This document shows positions 47,140-56,566 of a DNA stretch of 64,000 bases, piece after piece. How positions within the stretch are numbered: the stretch's first letter is position 1; each line of letters starts with the position of its first letter. Below the pieces are notes generated by a model. That model ran no database searches. It saw only the letters and a program-made list of their open reading frames with translations, and was not told the DNA's origin. The position numbers were made by a program, and so were the translations under genes. The DNA comes from Pseudomonas asuensis (GTDB lineage Bacteria; Pseudomonadota; Gammaproteobacteria; Pseudomonadales; Pseudomonadaceae): NCBI RefSeq assembly GCF_014646755.1, contig NZ_BMNW01000001.1, forward strand, positions 1 through 64,000. The letters are read 5' to 3'.

Positions 47140-47883
47140 TTAACTATCGTCCCGTTGGCGAAGGTATTCCGCCAACAGCTTTTGCTCTTCTCCAGAAAGC
47201 GAGCGTCTTTCCAGAAGATCAGCGCGCCGTTCGTAGGTCCTTCCGAGGGACTGCTGCAAACGCCAACGCCGGATATGCTCGTGATTACCACTGAGCAACA
47301 CATCAGGTACCCGCTGCCCTTCATACACTTCAGGTCGAGTGTAATGAGGACAATCAAGCAGACCATCCGTAAAGGAATCCTGCTCGGCGGAATCTACATG
47401 CCCTAACGCTCCAGGCAGTAGTCTCGTTACCGCATCAATCAGGACCATTGCCGGCAGCTCGCCGCCAGACAACACATAGTCACCAATCGACCATTCTTCA
47501 TCGACATGCGCCTCAATAAAGCGCTCATCAATGCCTTCGTAACGACCAGCGATCAGAATGACGTGCTCTTCTTTCGCTAGCTCTTTCACCCCTTGCTGCG
47601 TCAATTGCCGCCCCTGGGGAGAAAGGTAAATCACCTTTACCTGACCTTCAGCTTTGTTGCGCGCATCATGCAATGCCCGCTCCAATGGCTGGATCTTCAT
47701 CACCATGCCAGGACCGCCCCCGAAAGGACGATCATCGACAGTCTGATGCCGATCTTCGGTATAGTCCCGTGGATTCAAACAGTGGAGTTGTAGCAACCCT
47801 TGCTTTACCGCACGACCGGTGATACCAAAATCACGGACGGCTGCGAATACCTCAGGAAAGATGCTGATAACGTCAACACGCAT
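47140..47883 (-). CDS. trmD: tRNA (guanine-37-N1) methyltransferase TrmD
   Basis: Methylates G37 next to the anticodon, preventing frameshifts. 247 residues. The knotted SPOUT fold motifs are [52 protein letters not shown], and [19 protein letters not shown] near residues 130-148. Three bases separate it from rimM. The C-terminal helical domain is present. Confidence 0.98.
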   Translation of the reverse strand: MRVDVISIFPEVFAAVRDFGITGRAVKQGLLQLHCLNPRDYTEDRHQTVDDRPFGGGPGMVMKIQPLERALHDARNKAEGQVKVIYLSPQGRQLTQQGVKELAKEEHVILIAGRYEGIDERFIEAHVDEEWSIGDYVLSGGELPAMVLIDAVTRLLPGALGHVDSAEQDSFTDGLLDCPHYTRPEVYEGQRVPDVLLSGNHEHIRRWRLQQSLGRTYERRADLLERRSLSGEEQKLLAEYLRQRDDS

Positions 47884-47886
47884 GAT

Positions 47887-48426
47887 TTAAAAATCCGCGT
47901 CCCAGTCGACTCGCATCTCACCTACAGCCAGATCGATCGATTTAACGAATTGCTCCAAAACATAGGGCAACAAGCGCTCACGATCATCCAGGCTACCGAC
48001 ACATGGCTTAATCACCATGACATCGTTGGAACCAGTCTCAAGCAGATGATCCACCACACCGAGCAATTGCCCTTCCTGGTTGATCACTTTCAGCCCTTCG
48101 AGCTGGTACCAGTAGTATTCACCTTCGTCCAGGCCTGGAAGCTCATGGCGAGGCACACAAATCTCGAACCCTGCCAGGGCTCGTGCCTCTTCGCGATCAT
48201 CCAAACCTCTAAGCTTGGCAGTCAGGACTTTGCCATGGAGGCGGCCCTTTACCAAACTCACTTTGCGGATTTCGCCATCACGACGCAGGGTCCAATGACT
48301 GTAGTCCAGTAGATTGTCCAAGGGGTCGGTGAAGGAATAGACCTTCACTTCGCCATGCACGCCGTACACCGAGACAATCTTACCGAGGACAACCAAGTCC
48401 TCTTCAGGCGCAGGCGTCTGACTCAT
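47887..48426 (-). CDS. rimM: Ribosome maturation factor RimM
   Basis: Binds S19 and helps assemble the 30S head. 179 residues. The N-terminal domain begins LVVLGKIVSVYGVHGEVKVY. The C-terminal PRC-barrel contains GEYYWYQLEGLKVINQEGQL and ERLLPYVLEQFVKSIDLAVG. It lies between rpsP (5 bases) and trmD (3 bases). Confidence 0.98.
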   Translation of the reverse strand: MSQTPAPEEDLVVLGKIVSVYGVHGEVKVYSFTDPLDNLLDYSHWTLRRDGEIRKVSLVKGRLHGKVLTAKLRGLDDREEARALAGFEICVPRHELPGLDEGEYYWYQLEGLKVINQEGQLLGVVDHLLETGSNDVMVIKPCVGSLDDRERLLPYVLEQFVKSIDLAVGEMRVDWDADF

Positions 48427-48431
48427 AGACT

Positions 48432-48683
48432 TCAGGCGGTTGCCTTAGCAGAGTCCTTGAGCAACTGAGCAACACGCTCAGAAGGCTGTGCACCGTGGCT
48501 CAGCCAGTAGCTAGCGCGCTCGGAGTCAACAGACAGGCGAATTTCATTACCGGAAGCAACCGGATTGAAGAAACCGATGCGCTCAACGAAACGGCCATCA
48601 CGGGCGTTACGGCTGTTGGTCACAGTCAGGTGATAGAAGGGGCGCTTCTTAGAGCCACCACGGGCAAGACGGATGGTTAACAT
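48432..48683 (-). CDS. rpsP: 30S ribosomal protein S16
   Basis: 83 residues. [39 protein letters not shown] and the C-terminal [14 protein letters not shown] are family landmarks. It heads the rpsP-rimM-trmD-rplS operon, which has its own promoter. Confidence 0.99.
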   Translation of the reverse strand: MLTIRLARGGSKKRPFYHLTVTNSRNARDGRFVERIGFFNPVASGNEIRLSVDSERASYWLSHGAQPSERVAQLLKDSAKATA

Positions 48684-48755
48684 GTGAACTTTGTTCCTGT
48701 AGTCGGTGCTTTACAAATGTTACGCACGCTGGGCCTCAGGCCCGAAAGGCCGCAT

Positions 48756-48783
48756 ATTCTAAGGATAATCCGAGCGATTGCAA
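48756..48783 (-). promoter_or_regulatory. Promoter of the rpsP operon
   Basis: Minus strand TTGCAA (48783-48778), 16-base spacer, TAGAAT (48761-48756). It lies 72 bases upstream of rpsP and beyond the ffh stop. The leader carries a GGGCCTGAGGCCC-type stem, a possible site of operon control. Confidence 0.6.
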
Positions 48784-48839
48784 ACTCTTTTTCCCTATCC
48801 TATGCAGGGCTGTTCGCCCAACGGCAGCAACTTGGGGGT

Positions 48840-50216
48840 TTATAGCTTGGGCATTCCTCCTGGGAACATGCCACCCATGCCGCGCATGAGCTTTGACAAG
48901 CCGCCTTTGGAGGTCACCTTTTTCATCATTTTTTGCATTTGTTTATGCTGCTTGATGAGGCGCCCTACATCCTGTACCTGGGTTCCAGAACCCATGGCGA
49001 TTCGACGCTTGCGCGAGCCGCTGATCATGTCTGGATCACGGCGCTCGCCCGGCGTCATGGAGTCAATAATGGCCTCCATCTGCTTGAATTGTTTTTCAGC
49101 TGCTCCCTGCGCATTTCCCATTTGGGACAAATTGACACCGCCCATCATGGTAGGCAGCTTATCCATAAGGGAACCAAGACCACCCATGCTTTTCATCTGG
49201 CGCAGCTGGTCACGAAAGTCTTCCAGATCAAAGCCTTTGCCTTTTTTGAGCTTCTTGGCAAGCTTTTCAGCTTTTTCCTTATCTAGATTCTGTTCAGCTT
49301 GCTCGATAAGGCTGAGCACGTCGCCCATACCCAGAATCCGGGAAGCAATGCGATCCGGATGGAAGGGATCCAGCGCCTCGCTCTTCTCCCCCATACCCAG
49401 GAACTTGATCGGCTTGCCGGTAATAGCACGCACAGACAATGCCGCGCCGCCACGAGCATCACCATCGACTTTGGTAAGCACTACACCGGTCAAGGGAAGC
49501 GCATCATTAAAGGCTTTAGCGGTATTGGCCGCGTCCTGGCCGGTCATGGCGTCTACTACGAAGAGCGTTTCGGCAGGCTTGATAGCAGCATGCACCTGCT
49601 GAATTTCAGCCATCATTTCCGCATCGACATGAAGACGACCGGCGGTATCCACGATCACAACGTCGATAAACTTGAGTTTGGCTTCGCGCACAGCAGCTTC
49701 GGCGATCGCTACAGGCTTCTGGCTGATATCGGAAGGGTAAAAAGTGACCCCAACATCATGGGCCAACGTTTCCAATTGTTTGATCGCTGCCGGACGATAA
49801 ACGTCAGCGGAAACAACAAGGACGCTTTTCTTCTTGCGCTCTTTCAGGAAGCGCGCCAGCTTGCCTGCCGTAGTGGTCTTGCCCGCGCCCTGCAAACCCG
49901 CCATGAGAATAACAGCTGGCGGAGAGACATTGAGAGCCAGATCTTCATTCGCAGCCCCCATCAGCTCTTCAAGCTCGGCCCGAACGATTTTCACGAAAGC
50001 CTGGCCAGGCGTCAGGCTCTTGGAGACTTCAGTGCCTACGGCGCGATCTCTGACCTTGTTGACGAAATCCTTGACGACAGGCAAAGCCACGTCCGCCTCA
50101 AGGAGCGCCATGCGCACTTCACGCAGCGTATCCTTGATGTTGTCTTCGGTCAGTTTTGCCTTGCCAGTAATGTGGCGAAGGCTTTGTGAAAGTCTATCTG
50201 TCAGGTTTTCAAACAT
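48840..50216 (-). CDS. ffh: Signal recognition particle protein Ffh
   Basis: GTPase that with 4.5S RNA targets nascent inner-membrane proteins. 458 residues. N domain to about 90; G1 is LQGAGKTTTAGKLA (about 108-121); DTAGRLHVD is G3; TKVDGDARGGAAL is G4 and the insertion region. The methionine-rich M domain (about 300-458) contains GGLGSLMDKLPTMMGG and ends MRGMGGMFPGGMPKL. Divergent from the CcsA-like gene, with 135 bases between; no 4.5S RNA gene is visible nearby. Confidence 0.98.
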   Translation of the reverse strand: MFENLTDRLSQSLRHITGKAKLTEDNIKDTLREVRMALLEADVALPVVKDFVNKVRDRAVGTEVSKSLTPGQAFVKIVRAELEELMGAANEDLALNVSPPAVILMAGLQGAGKTTTAGKLARFLKERKKKSVLVVSADVYRPAAIKQLETLAHDVGVTFYPSDISQKPVAIAEAAVREAKLKFIDVVIVDTAGRLHVDAEMMAEIQQVHAAIKPAETLFVVDAMTGQDAANTAKAFNDALPLTGVVLTKVDGDARGGAALSVRAITGKPIKFLGMGEKSEALDPFHPDRIASRILGMGDVLSLIEQAEQNLDKEKAEKLAKKLKKGKGFDLEDFRDQLRQMKSMGGLGSLMDKLPTMMGGVNLSQMGNAQGAAEKQFKQMEAIIDSMTPGERRDPDMISGSRKRRIAMGSGTQVQDVGRLIKQHKQMQKMMKKVTSKGGLSKLMRGMGGMFPGGMPKL

Positions 50217-50351
50217 GCAAATGCGTCCAAAACTGGCGGCAGGTTGTGAAGTATAACGAAGAGGGCGTCGGCTGGCATCGTCTACAGTCTTCCTTGAACA
50301 CTGGTATCTGTGCCAAACTCATCCGCTTTCGGCTCAGTGACTCAAGGATTT

Positions 50352-51152
50352 ATGTCATCCCTGTTGCCCAGCCTGACGGCTGCCCTTCTCTATAGTGTCG
50401 CCACGGCCTATCAAAGTGTGTGTCTGACCACGCGCAAACGCCCTAATAACACCCTATTGGTCTCGTTGGGCGTGCTGGCTTTGCTCGCCCATGGCGCGGC
50501 CTTATTCATTAAGCTGATTCTACCAAGCAATCTTTCGCTGGACTTTTTCGATGCGTCGAGCCTGATTGCAGCGGTAGCCATTCTCCTGATTCTGCTTGGC
50601 TGCATCCGCATGCCGTTGCAGACGTTACTTGTACTGATTTATCCGCTGGGCGCCATTACAACGCTTCTGGCTAACGTATTACCATCGGGCACTGTTCAGC
50701 CAATCGATATTACGCCCGGCATATTAACTCATGTCCTGCTCTCGATTGTTGCCTATGGTCTGTTAACGCTGGCTGTTTTCCAGTCGTTACTGCTATTGAT
50801 CCAAGACAGGCAACTCAAGAATAAGCATCCATCCGGGCTCATTCGAAGCTTCCCTCCTCTGCAAACCATGGAAAGTCTGTTATTTGGTTTTCTCTGGGCG
50901 GGCTGGGCCGTATTGTCTTTTTCTCTAATCTCCGGCTGGCTTTTCCTCGAAGACATGTTTGCTCAGCATCTGGTACACAAGACGGTACTGTCTTGTGTGG
51001 CATGGGTGCTGTTTGGCGTTTTGCTATGGGGACGCCATCGCATGGGGTGGCGAGGGCATAAAGCCATCCGCTGGACACTGGCTGGCTTCTGCCTGCTTAT
51101 GCTTGCGTACTTCGGCAGTAAGCTGGTCCGTGAATTTATTCTTCATATCTGA
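50352..51152 (+). CDS. CcsA/YpjD-like inner-membrane protein
   Basis: 266 residues from the ATG at 50352 (AAGGA just upstream). About eight hydrophobic segments. The C-terminal part has the cytochrome c assembly (CcsA/HemX-like) pattern with WAGWAVLSFSLISGWLFLE and a His-containing HKTVLSCVAWVLFGVLLWGRH. E. coli YpjD is a relative next to ffh; its role (haem-related or corC-linked) is not settled. A hairpin terminator follows. Confidence 0.88.
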   Translation: MSSLLPSLTAALLYSVATAYQSVCLTTRKRPNNTLLVSLGVLALLAHGAALFIKLILPSNLSLDFFDASSLIAAVAILLILLGCIRMPLQTLLVLIYPLGAITTLLANVLPSGTVQPIDITPGILTHVLLSIVAYGLLTLAVFQSLLLLIQDRQLKNKHPSGLIRSFPPLQTMESLLFGFLWAGWAVLSFSLISGWLFLEDMFAQHLVHKTVLSCVAWVLFGVLLWGRHRMGWRGHKAIRWTLAGFCLLMLAYFGSKLVREFILHI

Positions 51153-51180
51153 GCCTAGCCTTCAGGCGCTCTAGTCATTC

Positions 51181-51210
51181 ACAAGCCTTGCTGGAAACGG
51201 CAAGGCTTGT
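51181..51210 (+). terminator. Hairpin after the CcsA-like gene
   Basis: ACAAGCCTTGC/GCAAGGCTTGT, an 11-base stem with an 8-base loop, 29 bases past the stop. No T-run. The remaining 180 bases to the next gene hold nothing recognisable. Confidence 0.6.
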
Positions 51211-51389
51211 CCATAATCCAATTGCTTACCCAGCTAAACGTCTCGATCAGCGGTTACCCCTTCGCCGATAGGGTCGCGTCATAACAGGCCAACGATTCGC
51301 ATCCGCACTGGATGATTACGCACCTGTGCCTTACCCAGGCCAAGCGTACGAGTCAGGCCGTACAAAAACGACAGCGCCTGGGAAATCCA

Positions 51390-52700
51390 ATGACTGCTAC
51401 TGCAACCTATGAGGCGGCACCGGCTTCGCCTGCTGCTCCAGCAAACTCTACGGCCCGTATCGCAACAGCGAGCTTTATCGGTACAGCCATCGAGTTCTAT
51501 GATTTTTATGTGTATGCCACTGCCGCTGCGCTTGTCATCGGCCCAGTGTTCTTCCCACAAACCTCTGCAATTGCGCAAACACTCAGTGCCTTTATCACCT
51601 TTGGCATAGCCTTCCTGGCTCGCCCTCTTGGCTCGGCGCTGTTTGGCCATTTCGGTGACCGCATTGGTCGCAAGTCCACCCTGGTGGCTTCACTGTTACT
51701 CATGGGTGTTTCAACGACACTGATTGGCTTGTTGCCTGGCTACGCCACCATCGGCGGCTGGGCGCCTGTACTACTATGCGTTCTTAGGTTTGCTCAAGGA
51801 CTTGGACTAGGCGGAGAGTGGGGCGGCGCGGCGCTGCTAGCGACGGAAAATGCCCCCAAACACAGGCGCGCATGGTTTGGCATGTTTCCTCAGCTAGGCC
51901 CGTCCATTGGTTTCCTGGCCGCTAATGGGCTGTTCCTTGCGTTAGCTGTCCTCCTAACAGACGAACAGTTCAAGGCTTGGGGCTGGCGGATTCCTTTTAT
52001 CTTGAGCGCTGCCTTGGTAATGGTTGGCCTGTATGTCCGGCTCAAGCTCACTGAAACTCCGGTTTTTGCCAAAGCTATGGAGCGGCACGAAAAGCTTCGC
52101 CTGCCCCTGACCGAGGCGATCACCAAACATTGGCACCCTATGCTTCTAGGCGCCTTAGCCATGGTAGTGTGCTATGCACTTTTCTACATCTCGACAGTGT
52201 TTTCATTGAGTTATGGCGTCAAGACATTAGGTTTTAGTCGGGAGGGCTTTCTAGGGCTTCTCTGCTTTGCCGTGCTGTTCATGACGCTTGCCACCCCGCT
52301 CTCCGCCTGGCTGGCTGATCGTTACGGTCGCAAGCCGGTTCTGGCCATCAGTGCTTTGGCTGCCCTGCTATCAGGCTTTGCCATGGAGCCGCTGCTTACA
52401 CATGGCTCGACAGGTAGCATCGCCCTCTTTCTGGCACTAGAGCTTTTTCTCATGGGCATGACTTTCGCGCCTATGGGCGCGTTACTGCCTGAGATTTTTC
52501 CTACGCACGTCAGATACACCGGCGCCTCGGCTGCCTACAACCTAGGCGGCATTCTAGGCGCTTCGGTAGCGCCTTATATTGCGCAGAAGCTGGCCGATAC
52601 TGGCGGATTGAGCTGGGTAGGCGGTTATGTTTCTGTAGCAGCGCTGATCAGTTTGATCGCAGTGCTATGCCTTAAAGAAACACGAGACAGAGAGCTGTAA
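51390..52700 (+). CDS. MFS transporter, metabolite:H+ symporter (MHS) type
   Basis: 436 residues from the ATG at 51390, which begins a normal N-terminus (TATATYEAAPASPAAPANS). About 12 membrane segments. The MHS start IATASFIGTAIEFYDFYVYA, the loop GRKSTLVASLLLMG preceded by FGDRIGRKS (MFS motif A), QGLGLGGEWGGAALLATENA, and a second motif A WLADRYGRKPVL are clear. MHS carriers take up organic acids, shikimate, proline or glycine betaine; the substrate cannot be read. Tail-to-tail with purT over a shared hairpin. Confidence 0.92.
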   Translation: MTATATYEAAPASPAAPANSTARIATASFIGTAIEFYDFYVYATAAALVIGPVFFPQTSAIAQTLSAFITFGIAFLARPLGSALFGHFGDRIGRKSTLVASLLLMGVSTTLIGLLPGYATIGGWAPVLLCVLRFAQGLGLGGEWGGAALLATENAPKHRRAWFGMFPQLGPSIGFLAANGLFLALAVLLTDEQFKAWGWRIPFILSAALVMVGLYVRLKLTETPVFAKAMERHEKLRLPLTEAITKHWHPMLLGALAMVVCYALFYISTVFSLSYGVKTLGFSREGFLGLLCFAVLFMTLATPLSAWLADRYGRKPVLAISALAALLSGFAMEPLLTHGSTGSIALFLALELFLMGMTFAPMGALLPEIFPTHVRYTGASAAYNLGGILGASVAPYIAQKLADTGGLSWVGGYVSVAALISLIAVLCLKETRDREL

Positions 52701-52707
52701 TACAGTG

Positions 52708-52734
52708 ATAGCCCTGCCTTACGCAGGGCTATTC
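52708..52734. terminator. Bidirectional terminator between the MFS gene and purT
   Basis: ATAGCCCTGC-cttac-GCAGGGCTAT, 10-base stem, 8 bases after the MFS stop and 11 before the purT stop. Confidence 0.8.
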
Positions 52735-52744
52735 ACCTAGCAGA

Positions 52745-53926
52745 TTAAAGCGTTACGCTGATAGCCTGCGCTGCCTTAGTTGCTTTTTCACGGGCAGCCT
52801 CAACCGACTCGTCTCGTGCCAGCGCCACGCCCATCCGGCGCTGCCCAGCCACTTCAGGCTTTCCAAACAAACGTAAAGCAGTATCCGGCTCACTTAACGC
52901 TGCGCCCAGATTGCCAAAGCTTGTCTGAGTAGAATGGCCTTCAATAAGCAATACGGCGGACGCCGAAGGGCCAAACTGACAAATAACCGGTATCGGCAAG
53001 CCCAAGATAGCGCGCGCATGAAGTGCAAATTCTGAAAGGTCCTGGGAAATAAGCGTTACCAGGCCTGTGTCGTGGGGACGAGGAGACACTTCACTGAACC
53101 AGACCTGGTCGCCTTTGACAAACAGCTCAACGCCAAACAGGCCACGACCGCCTAACGCCTCGGTGACCGCCTTGGCAACACGCTCAGACTCAGCAAGTGC
53201 CTTAGGGCTCATTGCCTGAGGTTGCCAAGACTCGTGATAATCACCCTTAACCTGACGATGACCAACCGGCTCGCAGAACGATGTTCCGTTGACATGACGA
53301 ACTGTCAGCAGGGTAATTTCGTAATCAAAGTCAACAAAGCCCTCAACGATCACTCGCCCCTTACCTGCTCGGCCACCTTCTTGAGCATAGTCCCAGGCAG
53401 CCTGAATATCGTCGCGGGTCTTGATAACACTCTGGCCTTTGCCCGACGAGCTCATGATCGGCTTCACTACGCATGGCATCCCTACGGATTCAACTGCAGC
53501 AGCATATTCTTCGAAGGTATCCGCAAAGTGATACGGCGACGTGGGCAAACCCAACTCTTCTGCCGCCAGGCGGCGAATGCCTTCCCGGTTCATCGTCAGC
53601 TGTGCAGCACGCGCAGTAGGGACAACGGTATACCCCTCGCTCTCAAGCTCAACGAGCGTGGCCGTAGCAATTGCCTCGATCTCAGGAACGATGTAATGGG
53701 GCTTTTCCTGCTCGATAACAGCACGAAGCGCTGCGCCATCCAGCATATTGATAACATGGCTGCGATGAGCAACCTGCATGGCCGGAGCATTGGCATAACG
53801 GTCAACGGCAATGACCTCCACACCCAAACGCTGTAGCTCGATGACAACTTCTTTACCAAGCTCACCAGAACCACACAACAAAACGCGAGTGGCCGTAGGT
53901 GACAATGGAGTTCCAATCTGGGTCAT
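52745..53926 (-). CDS. purT: Formate-dependent GAR transformylase PurT
   Basis: ATP-grasp enzyme that makes formylglycinamide ribonucleotide from formate, the alternative to PurN in step 3 of purine synthesis. 393 residues. N-terminal [20 protein letters not shown], then [14 protein letters not shown], the ATP-grasp loop [14 protein letters not shown] near residue 155, and metal ligands in [20 protein letters not shown]. The pathway continues with purL (step 4) in this window. It is followed by the DUF1289 gene upstream with an 83-base gap. Confidence 0.98.
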   Translation of the reverse strand: MTQIGTPLSPTATRVLLCGSGELGKEVVIELQRLGVEVIAVDRYANAPAMQVAHRSHVINMLDGAALRAVIEQEKPHYIVPEIEAIATATLVELESEGYTVVPTARAAQLTMNREGIRRLAAEELGLPTSPYHFADTFEEYAAAVESVGMPCVVKPIMSSSGKGQSVIKTRDDIQAAWDYAQEGGRAGKGRVIVEGFVDFDYEITLLTVRHVNGTSFCEPVGHRQVKGDYHESWQPQAMSPKALAESERVAKAVTEALGGRGLFGVELFVKGDQVWFSEVSPRPHDTGLVTLISQDLSEFALHARAILGLPIPVICQFGPSASAVLLIEGHSTQTSFGNLGAALSEPDTALRLFGKPEVAGQRRMGVALARDESVEAAREKATKAAQAISVTL

Positions 53927-54009
53927 GCAGGTTCCTCTGGTATACAGGTCGTTGGTTAGCCGGGCTATTGATAGCAGCGAAGCACATTGGACTACGCTCT
54001 AACGCACCC

Positions 54010-54216
54010 TTAGAAATACTGCCCGGCGGCGCAGGCACGTTCCTCACACAACCGCAGGACCTCATGCCGCTCGGCATTGGTCATGCGCCCCCACTGGGAT
54101 ATTTCTTGAACGGTACGCTGACACCCTGTGCAAATGTCAGCTTCATCCAGCACACAGACCTGAACGCAGGGGGAGCGAACCGGCTTTTCGTTTTCGATCA
54201 TGTCCAAGGCTGCCAT
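54010..54216 (-). CDS. DUF1289 small cysteine protein
   Basis: 68 residues. The conserved four-Cys pattern SPCVQVCVLDEADICTGCQR (about 15-34) followed by TVQEISQWGRMTNAERHEVL is DUF1289. The cysteines could bind Fe-S or zinc; function unknown. Located between purT and the CoA pyrophosphatase gene, all on the minus strand. Confidence 0.92.
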   Translation of the reverse strand: MAALDMIENEKPVRSPCVQVCVLDEADICTGCQRTVQEISQWGRMTNAERHEVLRLCEERACAAGQYF

Positions 54217-54292
54217 CCCGTACAGGCACCGGCCTGATAGCTTATTGTCACCAGGATTCTACTGGGCCTGATCGCAGAAGTGCATCAACACA

Positions 54293-54886
54293 TCACTCTT
54301 CAACAGGATAAGGCGGCTCATAGAGAGAAATACCTGCATCGTAGAGAAGATTAACCAACTCCACGATGATAACGGCCGTCAGCCCCCAGATTCGATATTC
54401 GCCATACTGATAGCTAGGGACATAGCACAAACGGCCTTGCTCATCGATTCTAGGTGTCACCTCAGGCGGCACTTCACACAAAAAGCTGAGCGGCACAGTG
54501 AAAACGGCCGAGATTTCAGCATCGTTCGGAGTGTACTCAACATAATCGGGAATAATGCCTACGTAGGGCGTCACCTTGATTCCATAACGGGAAATCAAAG
54601 GACTCAAGGGCCCCACTACCTCTACCAACCCTGGTGGCAAGCCAATCTCTTCATAGGCCTCACGCAAGGCAGTATGAACGAGGTCCGGGTCTTCCGGATC
54701 ACGCCGGCCGCCCGGCAAGGCGACTTCCCCCCCATGCGTCGACAGATTGCTGGCACGCAACGTCAGAACCAGCTCAGGATCATCGCCTCGGATAATTGGC
54801 AATAACACGGCGGCTTCGGGGTGTGTACGATCAGTCTCCAGGTGACGCGGTCTATAGTGCCGCAATCGATGGAGCAACTCATCCAC
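54293..54886 (-). CDS. Nudix hydrolase, CoA pyrophosphatase type
   Basis: 197 residues. The family motif LTLRASNLSTHGGEVALPGG precedes the Nudix box GGRRDPEDPDLVHTALREAY-EEIG (G-x5-E-x7-REUxEExG) at about 55-78. YcdA/NudL-type enzymes cleave CoA and its esters to 4'-phosphopantetheine and 3',5'-ADP. Divergent from the second Nudix gene with 116 bases between the starts; no shared substrate is implied. Confidence 0.92.
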   Translation of the reverse strand: MDELLHRLRHYRPRHLETDRTHPEAAVLLPIIRGDDPELVLTLRASNLSTHGGEVALPGGRRDPEDPDLVHTALREAYEEIGLPPGLVEVVGPLSPLISRYGIKVTPYVGIIPDYVEYTPNDAEISAVFTVPLSFLCEVPPEVTPRIDEQGRLCYVPSYQYGEYRIWGLTAVIIVELVNLLYDAGISLYEPPYPVEE

Positions 54887-55002
54887 GATGCTTTCTCCAC
54901 ACGCTTACTCTTAAGGCATCATGGCATGGAATATCCAGCTTGCCCAACCCCTTGCTTGCTGCCTCAGCTCCACGCAAGATGACAGGACTACGAGGAGGCT
55001 TC

Positions 55003-55545
55003 ATGAAATTCTGTAACTACTGCGGCGGCACGCTGGTTCAACGCATCCCTGAGGGGGATACGCGCCCTCGCTACGTCTGTACGCAGTGTCATACAGTCCA
55101 CTATCAAAATCCTCGTATCGTGGCCGGCTGTCTGCCCGTCTGGGAGAACAAAGTGCTCTTGTGCCGCCGAGCCATTGAGCCCCGTCGAGGCTACTGGACA
55201 TTACCAGCCGGCTTCATGGAGAACGGCGAAACGATTGAACAGGCTGCAGCGCGTGAGACACTGGAGGAAGCCTGCGCTCAGGTTGGCAACCTCAAGCTTT
55301 ATACTTTATTCGACCTGCCCCATATCAATCAGGTATACATGCTGTTTCGTGGGGAGCTCCTGGATGGAGCGTTCGGCATAGGCGAAGAAAGCCTGGACAC
55401 AGCGCTCTTTGACGAAGCAGATATCCCTTGGTCGTCACTCGCTTTTCCGACCATCGCGCGTACCCTAGAATGCTTTTTTGCCGACCGCCGGACGGGTCAC
55501 TATTCTGTGCATCATGAAGGCATCGCACCCATGCTGGAACGCTAG
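55003..55545 (+). CDS. Nudix hydrolase with N-terminal zinc ribbon
   Basis: 180 residues from the ATG at 55003, which has GAGGAGG 4 bases upstream. A longer frame to 54796 overlaps the divergent gene and is rejected. A four-Cys zinc ribbon FCNYCGG...YVCTQCHT (about 3-28) is followed by a Nudix domain with GFMENGETIEQAAARETLEE (about 70-90). The layout is like NudC-type NADH or NUDT enzymes, but the NudC SQPWPFPxS motif is absent, so the substrate is unknown. Confidence 0.9.
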   Translation: MKFCNYCGGTLVQRIPEGDTRPRYVCTQCHTVHYQNPRIVAGCLPVWENKVLLCRRAIEPRRGYWTLPAGFMENGETIEQAAARETLEEACAQVGNLKLYTLFDLPHINQVYMLFRGELLDGAFGIGEESLDTALFDEADIPWSSLAFPTIARTLECFFADRRTGHYSVHHEGIAPMLER

Positions 55546-55624
55546 TTCCAGCTGATATATAAGAGTGAACAGCAGCACGCCTTGGCTGCCTTCTGCAGTC
55601 GTTTAGCTAGGGATTATTTTTCAA

Positions 55625-56137
55625 ATGCGCCGGATGTATTGGCTTACTGCTTTCTGTTGCCTGTTTTTCTCTGCGTTCTGCTTTGCCAGCACAACGACCA
55701 CACTCGATGGTCGGACGATCGACAAAGTGCTGGTTATAAAGTCGATGAACAAACTTGAGCTACTCAGTAAAGGAGAAACCATCAAGTCCTACCGGGTGTC
55801 ACTGGGCAAATTCCCTAAAGGGCCCAAGTTTCGCGAAGGCGACCAACGTACCCCGGAAGGCTTTTACTGGATTGACTGGCGCAAGACGAGCGACAAGTTC
55901 AACCTGTCGATGCACATCTCGTATCCCAACTCGCAGGATTTGGCACGCGCCAAGGCAGCAGGCGTGCCACCGGGCAGCATGATCATGATTCATGGAACCC
56001 CTATCGATGAGGAGTATCCGGAATGGTATTTCTCGTCCCTGAATTGGACTAATGGCTGCATTGCATTAACCAATGCGGATATGCGTGAAATCTGGACACT
56101 GGTTAAAGACGGAACATTGATCGAAATACGTCCATGA
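55625..56137 (+). CDS. L,D-transpeptidase family protein
   Basis: 170 residues with a signal peptide (about 1-22, ending CFAS). A YkuD domain follows with the catalytic motif MIHGTPIDEEYPEWYFSSLN and WTNGCIALTNADM, containing the His and Cys (Ser/Thr-x-Gly-Cys) pair. It forms or hydrolyses 3-3 or lipoprotein links in peptidoglycan in the periplasm. No LysM or other accessory domain, so it is a short single-domain enzyme. Confidence 0.93.
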   Translation: MRRMYWLTAFCCLFFSAFCFASTTTTLDGRTIDKVLVIKSMNKLELLSKGETIKSYRVSLGKFPKGPKFREGDQRTPEGFYWIDWRKTSDKFNLSMHISYPNSQDLARAKAAGVPPGSMIMIHGTPIDEEYPEWYFSSLNWTNGCIALTNADMREIWTLVKDGTLIEIRP

Positions 56138-56190
56138 GCCCTTTTCATCAGCCACGAACACCTGCTGCCGGCCGGAATAAAAGTGCGCCC

Positions 56191-56502
56191 TTAGATTGAT
56201 GCCAACTGCCATACTTCATAGGCGGGCGTTTCATAAGGGTGAGCCTTTCGCAACGCAGCGACAGCCGGCTTTATATGCTCATCAGCTACAACCAACTCCA
56301 CTTTCCACTCAGATACACGCTCCAGCTCGCCAACCTGCCCTAAGAAAGGGTTGCTTCCAGCACAAGGCCGAAACTGCCCTTCCCCTAGGACCTGCCAGCA
56401 GCAAGCCTCATAATTACCTATCTGACCGCCTCCTGCGGTAAATACAGCTGCCTTGACTGACTCCAGATGACTCTCTGGAACATAGAAGCACAACTTGAAC
56501 AT
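56191..56502 (-). CDS. NIF3/YqfO-like small protein
   Basis: 103 residues from the ATG at 56502. It matches the small insert or C-terminal domain of NIF3/YqfO proteins: FKLCFYVPESHLESVKAAVF, GSNPFLGQVGELERVSEWKV and AALRKAHPYETPAYEVWQL. The metal-binding NIF3 core is missing, as is usual for this stand-alone CutA/PII-like family. Function unknown. A shared terminator separates it from purL. Confidence 0.88.
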   Translation of the reverse strand: MFKLCFYVPESHLESVKAAVFTAGGGQIGNYEACCWQVLGEGQFRPCAGSNPFLGQVGELERVSEWKVELVVADEHIKPAVAALRKAHPYETPAYEVWQLASI

Positions 56503-56517
56503 AAATCCTCCAGATGC

Positions 56518-56559
56518 AAAAAGGCCGGTCATACCTGAAGCAGTATGACCGGCCCTTTC
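56518..56559 (-). terminator. Intrinsic terminator after purL
   Basis: GGCCGGTCATA-(10)-TATGACCGGCC, 12 bases past the purL stop, followed on the minus strand by T5. It ends upstream of the small NIF3-like gene. Confidence 0.88.
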
Positions 56560-56566
56560 GGACTTA